A DNA stretch of 32,275 nucleotides from Myxococcota bacterium. Lineage in GTDB: Bacteria > Myxococcota_A > Polyangia > JAAYKL01. The stretch's first letter is position 1, and every line of letters begins with the position of its first letter. The notes under the pieces were generated by a model. The model was not told the origin of the DNA. It made no database searches and was given only the letters and a program-made list of their open reading frames with translations. Of this stretch, positions 1-10,100 are shown piece after piece. The position numbers and the translations under genes were made by a program. Location: assembly GCA_025453525.1 (NCBI GenBank), contig JALOQD010000039.1:1-32275 (forward strand), written 5' to 3'.

Positions 1-1071
1 GAACAGCACTGCGGCGAAATACGAGGTGATGAGCGTGAGGTGACCATACACCGCGCCGGTGAAGCCCGCGGACCACAAGAGCCCGACCCCGAGCGGCAGC
101 ACGAGGAAGAGGCTCACCCGCACGGAACGGAACATCAGGATGAAGACCAGGAGCACTCCCAGCCCGGACACGATGCTGGCGAGCCAACAATCCCGAGCCA
201 CGAGGCGCATCTCGTCCGTGGTGAGCGCCGGCATTCCGGTGACGAACGACTCGAAGCCCTGGTGCCGCCCCATCACCTTGCGCGCCTCCGAGCGAATTGC
301 GTCGGTCAAGGGCGCCACGACTTCCATGCCCTGGGACTCGCTCTGCGGCTGGACGAACAAGACCGCCAAATAGGGTGGCTTGCCGTCCTTTTCCATGAGA
401 TAGCCGCCCGCTCCGGGCTTGGACGAGAGCGCAGGTCCAAGGCTCCACAGCTCGTCGGCCATCGGAGGGCCCTCGAGGATCTGCTTGCCCGTGAGCCAAT
501 CGGCCAGAAGGTCGAAGCCCTGTCCCGTGACGCTCGTGGCCTTTTTCGAATCCTGCTCCTTGACGTCCTCGGGCACGGGGATTTGCCCGAGCAGGCCAGC
601 GCCACCCTCCACGAGTTGCGGCAATGTTGTCGAAGAAGAGATGACGTCGGCCGCTGCATTCATCGTGGCAAACGATTGCGTCTCGTTTTCCATCCGCTCC
701 AGGGGCAGAAACAAGAGGGCGTGGCGCTTGAAGAACTCGAGATCCGCCTTGTGAAAGACCTCGCGGATGATGTCCTTGCGTTTGCGCAGGGAATCGGCGA
801 GCTCGTCGGCCGCGGCACGCAACTCGTCCCGATTGTCCTTGCCGACAATGACGACCACGGCGGGCAACGCCGTCCCGAAGAGCTCGGTCACGGCCTCTCG
901 CTGGCGAAACGCCGCGTTCTGCGTACCTGAAAGAATGTTTCGATCTGTTGAGACATGCAGCCTGGGCACGAACACCAGGGCAAGAAGCGTCAGCAGAGCC
1001 GAGACGACAATCACCGCGCGGGGAAAGCGCAGCGGAACGACAGACAACCATGACATTAAACGAGTAATCAT
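1..1071 (-). CDS. MMPL/RND-superfamily exporter, N-terminal part, truncated by the window edge
   Basis: The minus strand from ATG at 1071 reads MITRLMSWLSVVPLRFPRAVIVVSALLTLLALVFVPRLHVSTDRNILSG...; near the edge it reads LASIVSGLGVLLVFILMFRSVRVSLFLVLPLGVGLLWSAGFTGAVYGHLTLITSYFAAVLF, typical of MMPL transmembrane segments. Missing from the ORF track because the stop lies outside the window. Confidence 0.8.
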   Translation of the reverse strand, partial: MITRLMSWLSVVPLRFPRAVIVVSALLTLLALVFVPRLHVSTDRNILSGTQNAAFRQREAVTELFGTALPAVVVIVGKDNRDELRAAADELADSLRKRKDIIREVFHKADLEFFKRHALLFLPLERMENETQSFATMNAAADVISSSTTLPQLVEGGAGLLGQIPVPEDVKEQDSKKATSVTGQGFDLLADWLTGKQILEGPPMADELWSLGPALSSKPGAGGYLMEKDGKPPYLAVLFVQPQSESQGMEVVAPLTDAIRSEARKVMGRHQGFESFVTGMPALTTDEMRLVARDCWLASIVSGLGVLLVFILMFRSVRVSLFLVLPLGVGLLWSAGFTGAVYGHLTLITSYFAAVLF

Positions 1072-1363
1072 TACAAGGCAGCGTATCAGACAGGGTGTGG
1101 ATGACCCAAATTAAATGGCCACGATTCAATCGAATTCGCAGCAAACGCCCATGGCCGCTTGCGGCCACCGATGAACCAAGAAAATGACCCCGGCGCGCAG
1201 CGGGAATGCCTTCGCGAAAGCTTGCAGCAAGGCATCCCGCGTTGCAGCCGTGGGGCATTTTCCGCGGCTCTTATTTCAGAGCAAATGAAACGGGCTAGCA
1301 TCTTGGATCTTGTCACCGGGTTTGACCGCTGCCCTTCGAGCATGGTACCTGCCTGTGTTGGCC

Positions 1364-2395
1364 ATGACGCTATCGGAAATCATAGGTCAGAACGCTGTCG
1401 TCGATACCCTGCGGCGGACCATCGCCCGGGGCACGTTGCACCACGCGTATATCTTCTCCGGCCTGCCTGGCGTCGGAAAACGCACCACTGCCCTGGCTCT
1501 GGCCCAAACGCTCAACTGCGAGTCGAATGGTCGCGACGCCTGCGACCTTTGTTCGAGTTGCCGCAAGATCCAGCATGAAACGCACCCTGATGTTTTCACC
1601 GTTGGGCTGCCCGAGGGCAAGAAGCGCATCCCGATCGACGACATCCGCGATCTGGAAAGACGCGTGGCGACCCGGCCCCACGAAGGCCGCACCAAGATCG
1701 CCATCATCGACCCCGCGGATCTCATGACCGAGCCAGCGGCCAACGCCCTGCTCAAAACCTTGGAAGAGCCGCGTCCTGCCACCTTACTCGTGCTCTTGAC
1801 CGCGAGGCTCGACGCGCTCCTTCCCACCGTGCGGTCGCGCTGCCAGATTTTGCGGTTTCGACCCCTTCTGCCCGACATCATCGTGCCGATGCTCCGCCGA
1901 TCGGGCGAGGTCTCGGACGAGCTCGCCTCCCTCGCCGCAGTCTTCGGCGGCGGCAGCTTGGACAAAGCCACGCTCTTCCTCGGAGAACAAACTCGCACAC
2001 GCATCGACTCGGCGCTCGCGCTCCTCACGTGCGCCTTCGAAGCCACACCGCTGCGAGGGCTCGCCGTGGTGGAAACCGCTCGCCGTGACCGAGACGAAGC
2101 CTTGGCTCTCATCGAGTCGCTGATAATCATGTCCTCGGCGGCGCTTTTGCTGAGCGTCGATCCCGACGGTTCACACGCGATACGACCTCTCCTCGAGGCT
2201 TATCGCACTCCATTGTCCCGAATCGCTGCGGCTGGACCAGAGCGCCTCGCAGCGTTCATCGCGGCCGCCGAATCCACGGCAGCGGCGATTTCACGCAACA
2301 ACGCCAACCCACAGCTCGCCCTCGAAGGGCTGCTGGTAACCCTGCGCGGCCGAGACGGACACCGTCCGGTAGGAAGCGGCTTTGCACACCCATGA
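1364..2395 (+). CDS. holB: DNA polymerase III delta' subunit (clamp loader)
   Basis: MTLSEIIGQNAVVDTLRRTIARGTLHHAYIFSGLPGVGKRTTALALAQTLNC...; Walker A GLPGVGKRT, zinc Cys cluster C..C..C..C, NALLKTLEEPRPATLLVLLT, SRCQ motif. ATG at 1364 fits family N-termini better than the upstream ATG at 1310. Confidence 0.93.
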   Translation: MTLSEIIGQNAVVDTLRRTIARGTLHHAYIFSGLPGVGKRTTALALAQTLNCESNGRDACDLCSSCRKIQHETHPDVFTVGLPEGKKRIPIDDIRDLERRVATRPHEGRTKIAIIDPADLMTEPAANALLKTLEEPRPATLLVLLTARLDALLPTVRSRCQILRFRPLLPDIIVPMLRRSGEVSDELASLAAVFGGGSLDKATLFLGEQTRTRIDSALALLTCAFEATPLRGLAVVETARRDRDEALALIESLIIMSSAALLLSVDPDGSHAIRPLLEAYRTPLSRIAAAGPERLAAFIAAAESTAAAISRNNANPQLALEGLLVTLRGRDGHRPVGSGFAHP

Positions 2396-4143
2396 GCGAT
2401 GAAAACGGCGGCGGTGGCCAGCACCGCAACGATGGTTCTGGAAATAGATCAAACGATGGCTCGGGCAATAGGCGTTCTCGAGGTCGCTCCCGAGGCCGGC
2501 GATTTGGACGAGGTCAACCGGGAGCCGAGCGTCCGTCCAGCGCCTCTACGGGCGTCGAGCCAGTGACCGGAGCGGATTTGATGCCCGGCGTTCCCACGGC
2601 TTCGCGCCCAGAGCGAAGGACCTCTCGACCTGCCGAGCCCGCGGACAAAAGCTCACACAGGCCCACAGGGGACGCCAACCGCAGCCCGCTTTCTCCTCGC
2701 GGCGGGGAAGGGGAACGGGAACGGGAGCAGCGCTCCGCTGCCGAACCCGCGGACGAAGCCCGAGGTCAAGGGCGCCGTCGTCGTCCAGGCCGAAGAAGTG
2801 CGAGACCTCAAGAGCCGACGAACCCCACCGCGCAACAAGGAGTGGATGAGGACCGGCGCGGCCCTCGCCCAGATCAACGACGGCAGGAGAATCAAGGTCG
2901 TCGAGGCTTGGGCGGGCAAGAGACGCGAAAAGAGCCGCGCAGCGGTCGCTTAAGCGCGTTCATCGCCCCCGAAGATTCCCTGCTCCCGCCCATGGGCGAG
3001 CCCCTCGAGCAGCCCATCGAGGAACAAAGCGACGGACCGATGCCGTCCCAAGCAGAGGAGCCTCTCCACGACGGTTGGACAGCCATGCGCGAGGAGGATA
3101 TCACCTACCTCAAGGCCCACCACATCGAAGACGATGAGCTTCTCGAGGACTTGCCGGAGTACGACTTCCAGACAAACGCCGAAATCAAGGATGTCGTTGG
3201 CGTAAAGCTTCTCGCCTCTGGACCAGTGATGTTCTTCGACTGTCAAAATATGTATCTAGTCCAAGGAAATGAAGTACTCGTCGAGACCGGCCGCGGCATG
3301 ATCATCGGCACGGTCGTGGTGCCGGCCCGTCGCTTGATGTGGACAAAGGGTCGCCTACCTCGAGTCATAAGGCGCGCATCGGCCGCGGATCAGCGAATCG
3401 CCACGAGCAACATAGACAAGGAAAGCGCGGCCTATCGCCTGTGCAAGGACCGAATCAACAGGCTCGACCTTCCCATGAAGCTCATCCGCGTGGAGTACCT
3501 TCAGGGAGGCAACAAGGCGGTCTTCTATTTTGCCTCTGAAGCCCGGGTGGACTTTCGCGAGCTCGTTCGCGATCTCGCGAGGCGGTTGCACACGAGAATC
3601 GAGATGCGGCAGGTGGGAGTGCGCGACGCGTCGCGGATGCTCGGCGGCGTAGGCACCTGCGGCTGTCAGCTTTGCTGCAACCTGTATCTGCGCGAGTTTC
3701 AACCGGTCTCCATCCGCATGGCCAAGGACCAAAACCTCGTGCTCAACCCGCAGAAGGTTTCCGGTGTGTGCGGCCGATTGTTGTGTTGTCTCATGTACGA
3801 GGATGACGTCTACAGAGAGGCTGCGCGCGGCTTCCCCAAGGTCGGTCGTCGGGTCATCACCCCCGATGGCGAGGGTCGAATACGCGATCGCGACGTTCTC
3901 AAACGAGTGGTCCGCGTTCAACTCGTCGAAGAGCCCAGCCTGCGCGAGTACACGATCGAACAAATTCAACCGCTCAATCCACCGCAGCAACAAGGCAGGC
4001 AGCGCCCGGACGAAGCGGAGGCCGTGGATGAACAAACCGATCCCGAGCTTGCGCCAGAGCTCGAGCTGCACGGGATCGCGGACGACCCGGCCACGGTTTC
4101 GGACCCCGAACCCGATTTGAGCTCCAGCGAGCCCGAGGCCTAG
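2392..4143 (+). CDS. ricT: PSP1-domain protein, RicT/YaaT family, with a long basic low-complexity N-terminus
   Basis: VGVKLLASGPVMFFDC...; conserved Cys-rich GGVGTCGCQLCCNLYL...VSGVCGRLLCCLMYE; ATGA overlap with holB; holB-ricT adjacency is known from Bacillus and others. Confidence 0.88.
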   Translation: MSDENGGGGQHRNDGSGNRSNDGSGNRRSRGRSRGRRFGRGQPGAERPSSASTGVEPVTGADLMPGVPTASRPERRTSRPAEPADKSSHRPTGDANRSPLSPRGGEGEREREQRSAAEPADEARGQGRRRRPGRRSARPQEPTNPTAQQGVDEDRRGPRPDQRRQENQGRRGLGGQETRKEPRSGRLSAFIAPEDSLLPPMGEPLEQPIEEQSDGPMPSQAEEPLHDGWTAMREEDITYLKAHHIEDDELLEDLPEYDFQTNAEIKDVVGVKLLASGPVMFFDCQNMYLVQGNEVLVETGRGMIIGTVVVPARRLMWTKGRLPRVIRRASAADQRIATSNIDKESAAYRLCKDRINRLDLPMKLIRVEYLQGGNKAVFYFASEARVDFRELVRDLARRLHTRIEMRQVGVRDASRMLGGVGTCGCQLCCNLYLREFQPVSIRMAKDQNLVLNPQKVSGVCGRLLCCLMYEDDVYREAARGFPKVGRRVITPDGEGRIRDRDVLKRVVRVQLVEEPSLREYTIEQIQPLNPPQQQGRQRPDEAEAVDEQTDPELAPELELHGIADDPATVSDPEPDLSSSEPEA

Positions 4144-4153
4144 AGCATCGCCC

Positions 4154-5137
4154 ATGTCGAGCTTTCTCGTTCCCTTGTCCCTGCCGAACCTGGAAGCAGC
4201 GCTACGCGATGCGCAACACGCTGGCGCAGAAGCGCGGTGGGTGGCGGCTCTCGCCCTTGGTTCCTACACCAACACAAACGACCCACGCATTCTCGAGGCC
4301 TTGTCTCGATTGGCCTGCGATGACCTCGAAGAGGTGCGCGCCCAGGCCATCGAGGGTCTGCACAGTCACGCGCTCACAGGCTCAAAAATCGATACCGGGA
4401 TCTTCCGCCTCGCTCTGAAAGACCCTTCCTCGAGAGTCAGATGCGCGGCGGTCCTCGCCAGCGCCGGCCCTGCCCAACAGGACGTTTGCGCGGCGCTCGA
4501 AGATCCCGACGAGAACGTCCGCGCCTGCGCCGCATCAGCGCTGTGCGGGTCTCGCGATCCCAATGTCCTCGAATGCTTGGCGCCGCACCTCGAAGATCCG
4601 AGCCCATCGGTACAATTCGAGGCAGCTCGCTGTCTAGCCGCGGCAAAGGACTCGCGTGGCCTACAGATCCTCATCGAGCTCGTGGAACAGGGCGACGAGC
4701 GCGTGGAGCTCGCCCTGCAGGCCTTGGGTCTTTTGGGAGATCATCGCGCCCAAAGCTGCCTGAGAGCCAAGCTGCAAAGCTGGTTCACAGGACACCGAGT
4801 GAAATCCCTCGCAGCAGCGGCGCTCGTGCGCTGTCATGACGACTGCGGTATTGGCGTGCTCGAAACGCAGCTTTCCGGCAGGCGCAAGGGGGCGCGCATG
4901 GCATCGCTCTCCGCCCTGTGCACACTGCCGATTCGGGGGATTTCCTCCGCGATTGGCAGCATACTCGACAGGCACGACGACGAAGAGGCGAGCAGCGCCA
5001 TCGTCGCCCTCTGCGCACTCGCCCTCGATGCGGACGATCCCGAGGCGCGAGCCGAGCTCATGCGTAGGCGCGGCCGGGTTCGCGCATCGCTGTCCGCGGA
5101 GTTAGAAGAAGCCCTTGGCCTTTTGGAGGAAGCATAG
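4154..5137 (+). CDS. HEAT-repeat domain protein
   Basis: Repeated helical units, e.g. LACDDLEEVRAQAIEGLHSHA, ALKDPSSRVRCAAVLASAG, ALEDPDENVRACAASALCG, HLEDPSPSVQFEAARCLAAAKD. Confidence 0.85.
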   Translation: MSSFLVPLSLPNLEAALRDAQHAGAEARWVAALALGSYTNTNDPRILEALSRLACDDLEEVRAQAIEGLHSHALTGSKIDTGIFRLALKDPSSRVRCAAVLASAGPAQQDVCAALEDPDENVRACAASALCGSRDPNVLECLAPHLEDPSPSVQFEAARCLAAAKDSRGLQILIELVEQGDERVELALQALGLLGDHRAQSCLRAKLQSWFTGHRVKSLAAAALVRCHDDCGIGVLETQLSGRRKGARMASLSALCTLPIRGISSAIGSILDRHDDEEASSAIVALCALALDADDPEARAELMRRRGRVRASLSAELEEALGLLEEA

Positions 5138-5140
5138 AAC

Positions 5141-5938
5141 ATGGAGCTATTCGACTCCCACGCTCATCTCGACATCGAGCGAACCACACAAAAGCAGCTA
5201 CGCGCCCTCCTCGACCGCGCCTTTGAGCAGGGGCTCGTAGGCATTGTCGCGATCGCCGGCGCCACGCGCGTCGGAGAGTACGAGCTGACGCTTCAGCTCG
5301 CGACGGACGATCGCAGAATTCATGCCGCGGCAGGCATCCATCCTCACGCCGCTAGCGGCGCCACCATCGACGCCCTCGACAAGCTCATGGCTGTCCTCGA
5401 CCACGAGCGAGTGGTCGCGCTCGGCGAAATCGGTCTCGACTATCACTACAATTACTCGCCTCCGGCGGAGCAACGACGTGCCTTCGTGGCGCAGTTGCGC
5501 ATGGCGCACAAGGCCGCGCTGCCGGTCATCGTGCACACTCGCCAAGCAGAGGCCGACACCGCGGCCATCCTCGCGGACGAGGGCGTGGAGCAGGTCGGTG
5601 GCGTCCTCCACTGTTTTTCGTCCGGAGTCGAGCTGGCTCGAAGCGCTCTGAACCTTGGGCTTTACATCTCCTTTTCGGGAATGATCACCTTTCCCAAGGC
5701 AGATGAAATCCGCTCGATCGCTGCCGAGGTTCCCATCGAGCGCATCCTGGCGGAGACCGACACGCCGTTCCTATCGCCTCATCCCATGCGAGGCCGAACC
5801 AACGAGCCATCGCATGTGAAGTATGTCGTGGAGAAACTCGCGCAGATTCGAGAAATCGATGCAGAGGAAATGGCTCGCGTGTGCACGGCCAACACGCGAC
5901 AGTGCTTCCGCCTTCTTGAAGCTCTCCCACAAGAATAG
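5141..5938 (+). CDS. tatD: TatD family metal-dependent hydrolase
   Basis: MELFDSHAHLDIE..., GIHPHAA, ALGEIGLDYHYNYSPPAEQRRAF, VIVHTRQAEADT, GGVLHCFSSG, ILAETDTPFLSP. Confidence 0.94.
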   Translation: MELFDSHAHLDIERTTQKQLRALLDRAFEQGLVGIVAIAGATRVGEYELTLQLATDDRRIHAAAGIHPHAASGATIDALDKLMAVLDHERVVALGEIGLDYHYNYSPPAEQRRAFVAQLRMAHKAALPVIVHTRQAEADTAAILADEGVEQVGGVLHCFSSGVELARSALNLGLYISFSGMITFPKADEIRSIAAEVPIERILAETDTPFLSPHPMRGRTNEPSHVKYVVEKLAQIREIDAEEMARVCTANTRQCFRLLEALPQE

Positions 5939-5955
5939 TCAGAACCGAAAAGAAC

Positions 5956-7167
5956 CTACGCCTCTGGCCTTTGAAACCGTTGTTGGATCGACAACAGGAA
6001 CGCAACCATCTCGATGGGATTCATCTGCTTGAACACTGCGCCGATCTCGTAGGCGACTCGTGGCATTCCATACACGACGGCGCTGCTCTCGTCCTGAGCC
6101 AAGGTCACGGCCCCGTTGTCGCGCATCTTGAGAAGACCGGCCGCTCCGTCGGCGCCCATGCCCGTGAGAAGGATACCCAGAGCTCTGGGCCCATAGGCCT
6201 CTGCGGTAGACTCGAAAAAAACGTTGATGGAAGGCGTGTACTGCTCGTGAGCGATACGCTCCACGAGACCCACAGTGCCCCCGGGCTTGATGACGAGGTG
6301 GCTATCGTCGCGGGACACGAGAACAGTCCCTGGCCGAAGCGAATCGCCGTCGTCGGCGAGCCGAGCCTTGATCCTGCTCGACGATGAGAGCCAGTCCGCG
6401 AGCCCCTTGGCAAAGCCTCTCGCGATGTGCTGGGCAATGACGATGGGCAACGGATAGTCTGCGGGCAGCGCTGAGATGAGATCCACGAGCACTGCAGGCG
6501 CACCGGTGGAACCGCCAATGACGACCAGCGACGGGCAATATTTCTCGGGCAGACGGTCGACTCGCAAACTGCTTTTGAGCTCCTGCACCGCTGCTGTGGG
6601 CGGAGCAACCTCCGACAAGGCCGGCATCGATTCAGCGGCCGCGACATCCGATGGGGGAATGGAGCTCGGAATCCTGAACCTCCCGGATATCTCGCTGCCT
6701 TTTTCCTCGGTCTTTTTCTCGGCCCGCCGCGGCGATTCTGCTTGCCAGCTCAGTCGTCGGGCCGGATGAGACTCCATCATCCTCCGCAGGATACGCGACA
6801 GCGCCACCTTGACCTCGGTGTAGTCCCCGCGGAGCACCCCCGTGGGCTTACCCACCACTTCGACGGCGCCCGCTCGCATCGCTTCGAAGGAGGTCTTGAG
6901 ATCTTTTGAATTAACGAGCGAGCTGATGATGACGATCCTCGCCTCTGGGAACTCGTTCATGATGCTGCGAGTCGCCTCGAGACCATCCAGCTCCGGCATG
7001 TAGATATCCATGGTCACGAGATCGGGACGAAGCCGCCTGTACATCTCGATGGCCTCGTTGCCGTTGCTCGCTGTGCCCACAACCTCGATTCCAGGCTCGC
7101 TGTCGAGCAAGGACATGAGCAACCTCTGAGTCGCTTTCGAGTCGTCGGCTATCATCACTCGAATCAT
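5956..7167 (-). CDS. cheB: Chemotaxis response regulator / protein-glutamate methylesterase
   Basis: REC (MIRVMIADDSKATQRLLMSLLDSEPGIEVVGTASNGNEAI...VTMDIYMPELDGLEATRSI) plus CheB catalytic domain (VVIGGSTGAPAVL, IAQHIARGF, LTGMGADGAAGL). Confidence 0.95.
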   Translation of the reverse strand: MIRVMIADDSKATQRLLMSLLDSEPGIEVVGTASNGNEAIEMYRRLRPDLVTMDIYMPELDGLEATRSIMNEFPEARIVIISSLVNSKDLKTSFEAMRAGAVEVVGKPTGVLRGDYTEVKVALSRILRRMMESHPARRLSWQAESPRRAEKKTEEKGSEISGRFRIPSSIPPSDVAAAESMPALSEVAPPTAAVQELKSSLRVDRLPEKYCPSLVVIGGSTGAPAVLVDLISALPADYPLPIVIAQHIARGFAKGLADWLSSSSRIKARLADDGDSLRPGTVLVSRDDSHLVIKPGGTVGLVERIAHEQYTPSINVFFESTAEAYGPRALGILLTGMGADGAAGLLKMRDNGAVTLAQDESSAVVYGMPRVAYEIGAVFKQMNPIEMVAFLLSIQQRFQRPEA

Positions 7168-7182
7168 GCACGCTCCTTGAGA

Positions 7183-10100
7183 TCAGAGCAGCTGGTTGAT
7201 CGTGTTGATCAGCTCGCTCTGGGTCAGCTCCTTTTTTACTATATAGGCATCTGCTCCGGCCGCCATGCCGTGGGACTTGTCTTCGTCCGATCCGAGCGAG
7301 GTCACCAGCACGACGGGCAGATGCTGCATATTGGGCCGAGACTTGATGGTCCGCGTCAGCTCTATGCCGCCCATGTTGGGCATCTGGACATCGCTGAGCA
7401 CGAGGTGCACTCGATGCGTCGCGAGCACGTCCAACGCCTTGTAGCCATCGGAAGCAGTCAGAACGTTGAACCCCGCCGATTCGAGCAAGGTCTTTTCCAA
7501 CGTTCGCGTGGCTATCGAGTCGTCCACGACGAGAATCGTCGTCACGTCCGCGGTCTCGACCTCTGGCGCTGTGAAGATCGGCCTCACCGCCTCTCGCCGC
7601 ACACCGCCGGCATTGCGCACGAGGTCGGCGGGATTGAGCACCAGGGTCAGCTCACCGGTTCCGAGAACCGATAGACCAGAGATGTTCGGCACGCGCTCGA
7701 GGAGATCGCCCAGCGGCTTGAGAATGAGCTGGGTGTATTCCACGAGCTCTTCGATGACGAAGGCGAAGCGGCGTTCGCCAAACCGCACCATGATGACGAC
7801 GCGCGAATCCTGACTGAACTCCGCAACGCCGCTGGAGAGCTCGAGGAGCTCGGCGAGCGAGCCCATGGGCACATTCTGCCCATCGAACTCGATGACTTCG
7901 GCGCCGCCCACGTACTTGAGCATCTCGCGGGTCGGCACGATCACCTTTTCGACGTTCGACGCGGGCACAGCCATCATTCGGCCGGCCACGCGCACCAGGA
8001 GGCAGCGCACCGTCGACATGGCCAGTGGCAGCCGCATGGTGATCGCAGTGCCTTCTCCGAGCCGGCTCTCGAGGCGCACCTCGCCACCGAGGCGCTCCAC
8101 GGTGAACTTGACGACATCGAGGCCCACGCCTCGGCCAGACACCTGGGTCACGCCCTTGTGGGTCGAAAATCCCGATTCGAACAAGTAGTCGAGGATTTGG
8201 TCGCCCGTGAGGTTTGCCGCCTGCTCTGTTGTGAGGCGCTTCCTGTCGATGAGGGCCTCGCGCACTTTTTCAGGGTCAATGCCTCTGCCATCGTCGGCAA
8301 TGGTCAGCTCGACGGCGTCGCCCGTGTGGCGCGCAACCACGCTGACCCGACCCACCTCGGGCTTGCCTGCGGCTCGCCGCTCCTCGGGCGGTTCGATGCC
8401 GTGATCGATGGCATTGCGCAGCGAATGGACCATGGGGTCTTCGATGGCTTCGAGCACCTTGCGGTCCACCGCGTACTCACCGCCGCCGAGGTACAGCTCG
8501 ACCTTGCGCCCAGTGACCTTGGCGACCTCACGCACCTGACGCCGAATGGTCACGAAAATCGTCGAAACGGGCGCCAAACGGATCTTTCGCAGCTCCTCCT
8601 GAGCACTCCCGATGAGCTTGGCCAGGTTGCGCTCGTCCTGCTCGAACTTCTTGGCCGAAGTGCGCAGGTGGATGGACAGGCTCTGGGCCCTCTCCGACAG
8701 CGGGTAGAGCTCCTCTTCGTAGCCTGTGCCTTGAAGCTGCCACTGAAGCGCTCCAAGCATCTCCGCCAGCTCCATCGACGATTGCAGCGACAAGCGTAAA
8801 TCGCCCTCCACCGCTTCGATTTGAAGATTGGCTTCGAAGAGCTCGCCCACGAGCGCGATGACGGAATCGACCTTGCTCTCCGCGATGCGGATAAAGGTCT
8901 CCTGCTGCTGAGCCACTTCCCCACCACGAGCGCCGCCGGCTCCTCCATTTGAAGGAGGAGGTGAAGCCGGCGCCGGCGATTGAGGTTTCGCGGGTTCCTG
9001 CCGCACAGGTGCGACAGCAGCGGACCCCGGCTTGGGCGAGGCCGGGGTGGGACTCGACGGCGCAGAGGCTGTATCGACGGCGATCGCCGCGGCCTTCGGA
9101 GATCCGCTCGCCAGTTTCTCCAGCTCCTTTGCGATCTGCTCATCGGACGCCGACAGCTCGCTCGCCAGAGTCTCGGGGGTGGTCACGGTCTGACGAATGG
9201 CGTCCAGGGCGCGCAGCAGCGCGTCGATCACTGGCCGCTCCACCTTCAGGCGCTGTCCTCGCAGCGCATCGAGCACGTCCTCGAGCTTGTGGCCGATCGT
9301 CGCGATGCCGTCGAATCCCAACGTCGAAGCCGAGCCTTTGAGGCTGTGCGCAGCGCGGAAGGCATTCGTGAGCATCTCCCCATGATTCCCGCCGGGGTTT
9401 TCCTCCATGGAGAAAAACGTCTGGGCGAGAATCTTGATGTGCTCGATGGCCTCCATGCGGAAGATCTCGGCGAGCTTGGCGAGCTGATCTTGGGGCAAGA
9501 CCGAATGCACTGGACGCTGGGCTCGCGCCGGCCCAGAACGAGGCGCCGACTCGGCTGTGCTCGACGTTTCGACGACGTCCTTGAGACGCCGAACGCACTC
9601 GCGCTCCTCGCCCGTCAGCTTGGCGTCACCGGCACGGCTCGTCTCCACGGCCCTGCGAACGACATCCAGCGTGGAGAGAAGCAAATCGACGAGCTCGGGG
9701 CTCTTGGCTCTCTCTTTGCGCCGCAACAAGCCCAGGACGTCTTCGATTCGGTGGGTGACCGTAGAGACTCTATCGAAGCCCAAGGTGGCGGCGGAGCCCT
9801 TGAGGCTGTGGGCGTTGCGGAAGGCTCGTGAGAGCACTTCCTCGAAGTCGGCAGAGGCGGAGCCCTCGTCCATGGCGAGAAACGAGTCGGTCAGTTGCCG
9901 GAGGTGTTCCTGGGCCTCGGCCCTGAACACCGCGGAGATCTGCTCGAGCTGTTCCTGGGGAATATCTCCAAACGCCCCACCAGCCTGGGGTTCTGCCTCG
10001 TCCTCGCACGGCCTGTCGTCATTGCTCTCCTGCGCTGCCGCCTCGACACGGGCCGGACCCTTCGGCGATAGCGAAGGGGCGACGGTCGATACGACGCACT

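Noticed and set aside
40-930. Plus-strand 296-aa ORF and overlapping small ORFs
   Set aside because: Antisense to the MMPL exporter; Arg/His/Glu-rich low-complexity translation typical of shadow ORFs in high-GC DNA.
3355-4155. Minus-strand 266-aa ORF over ricT
   Set aside because: Antisense to conserved PSP1 coding sequence; no domain signature.
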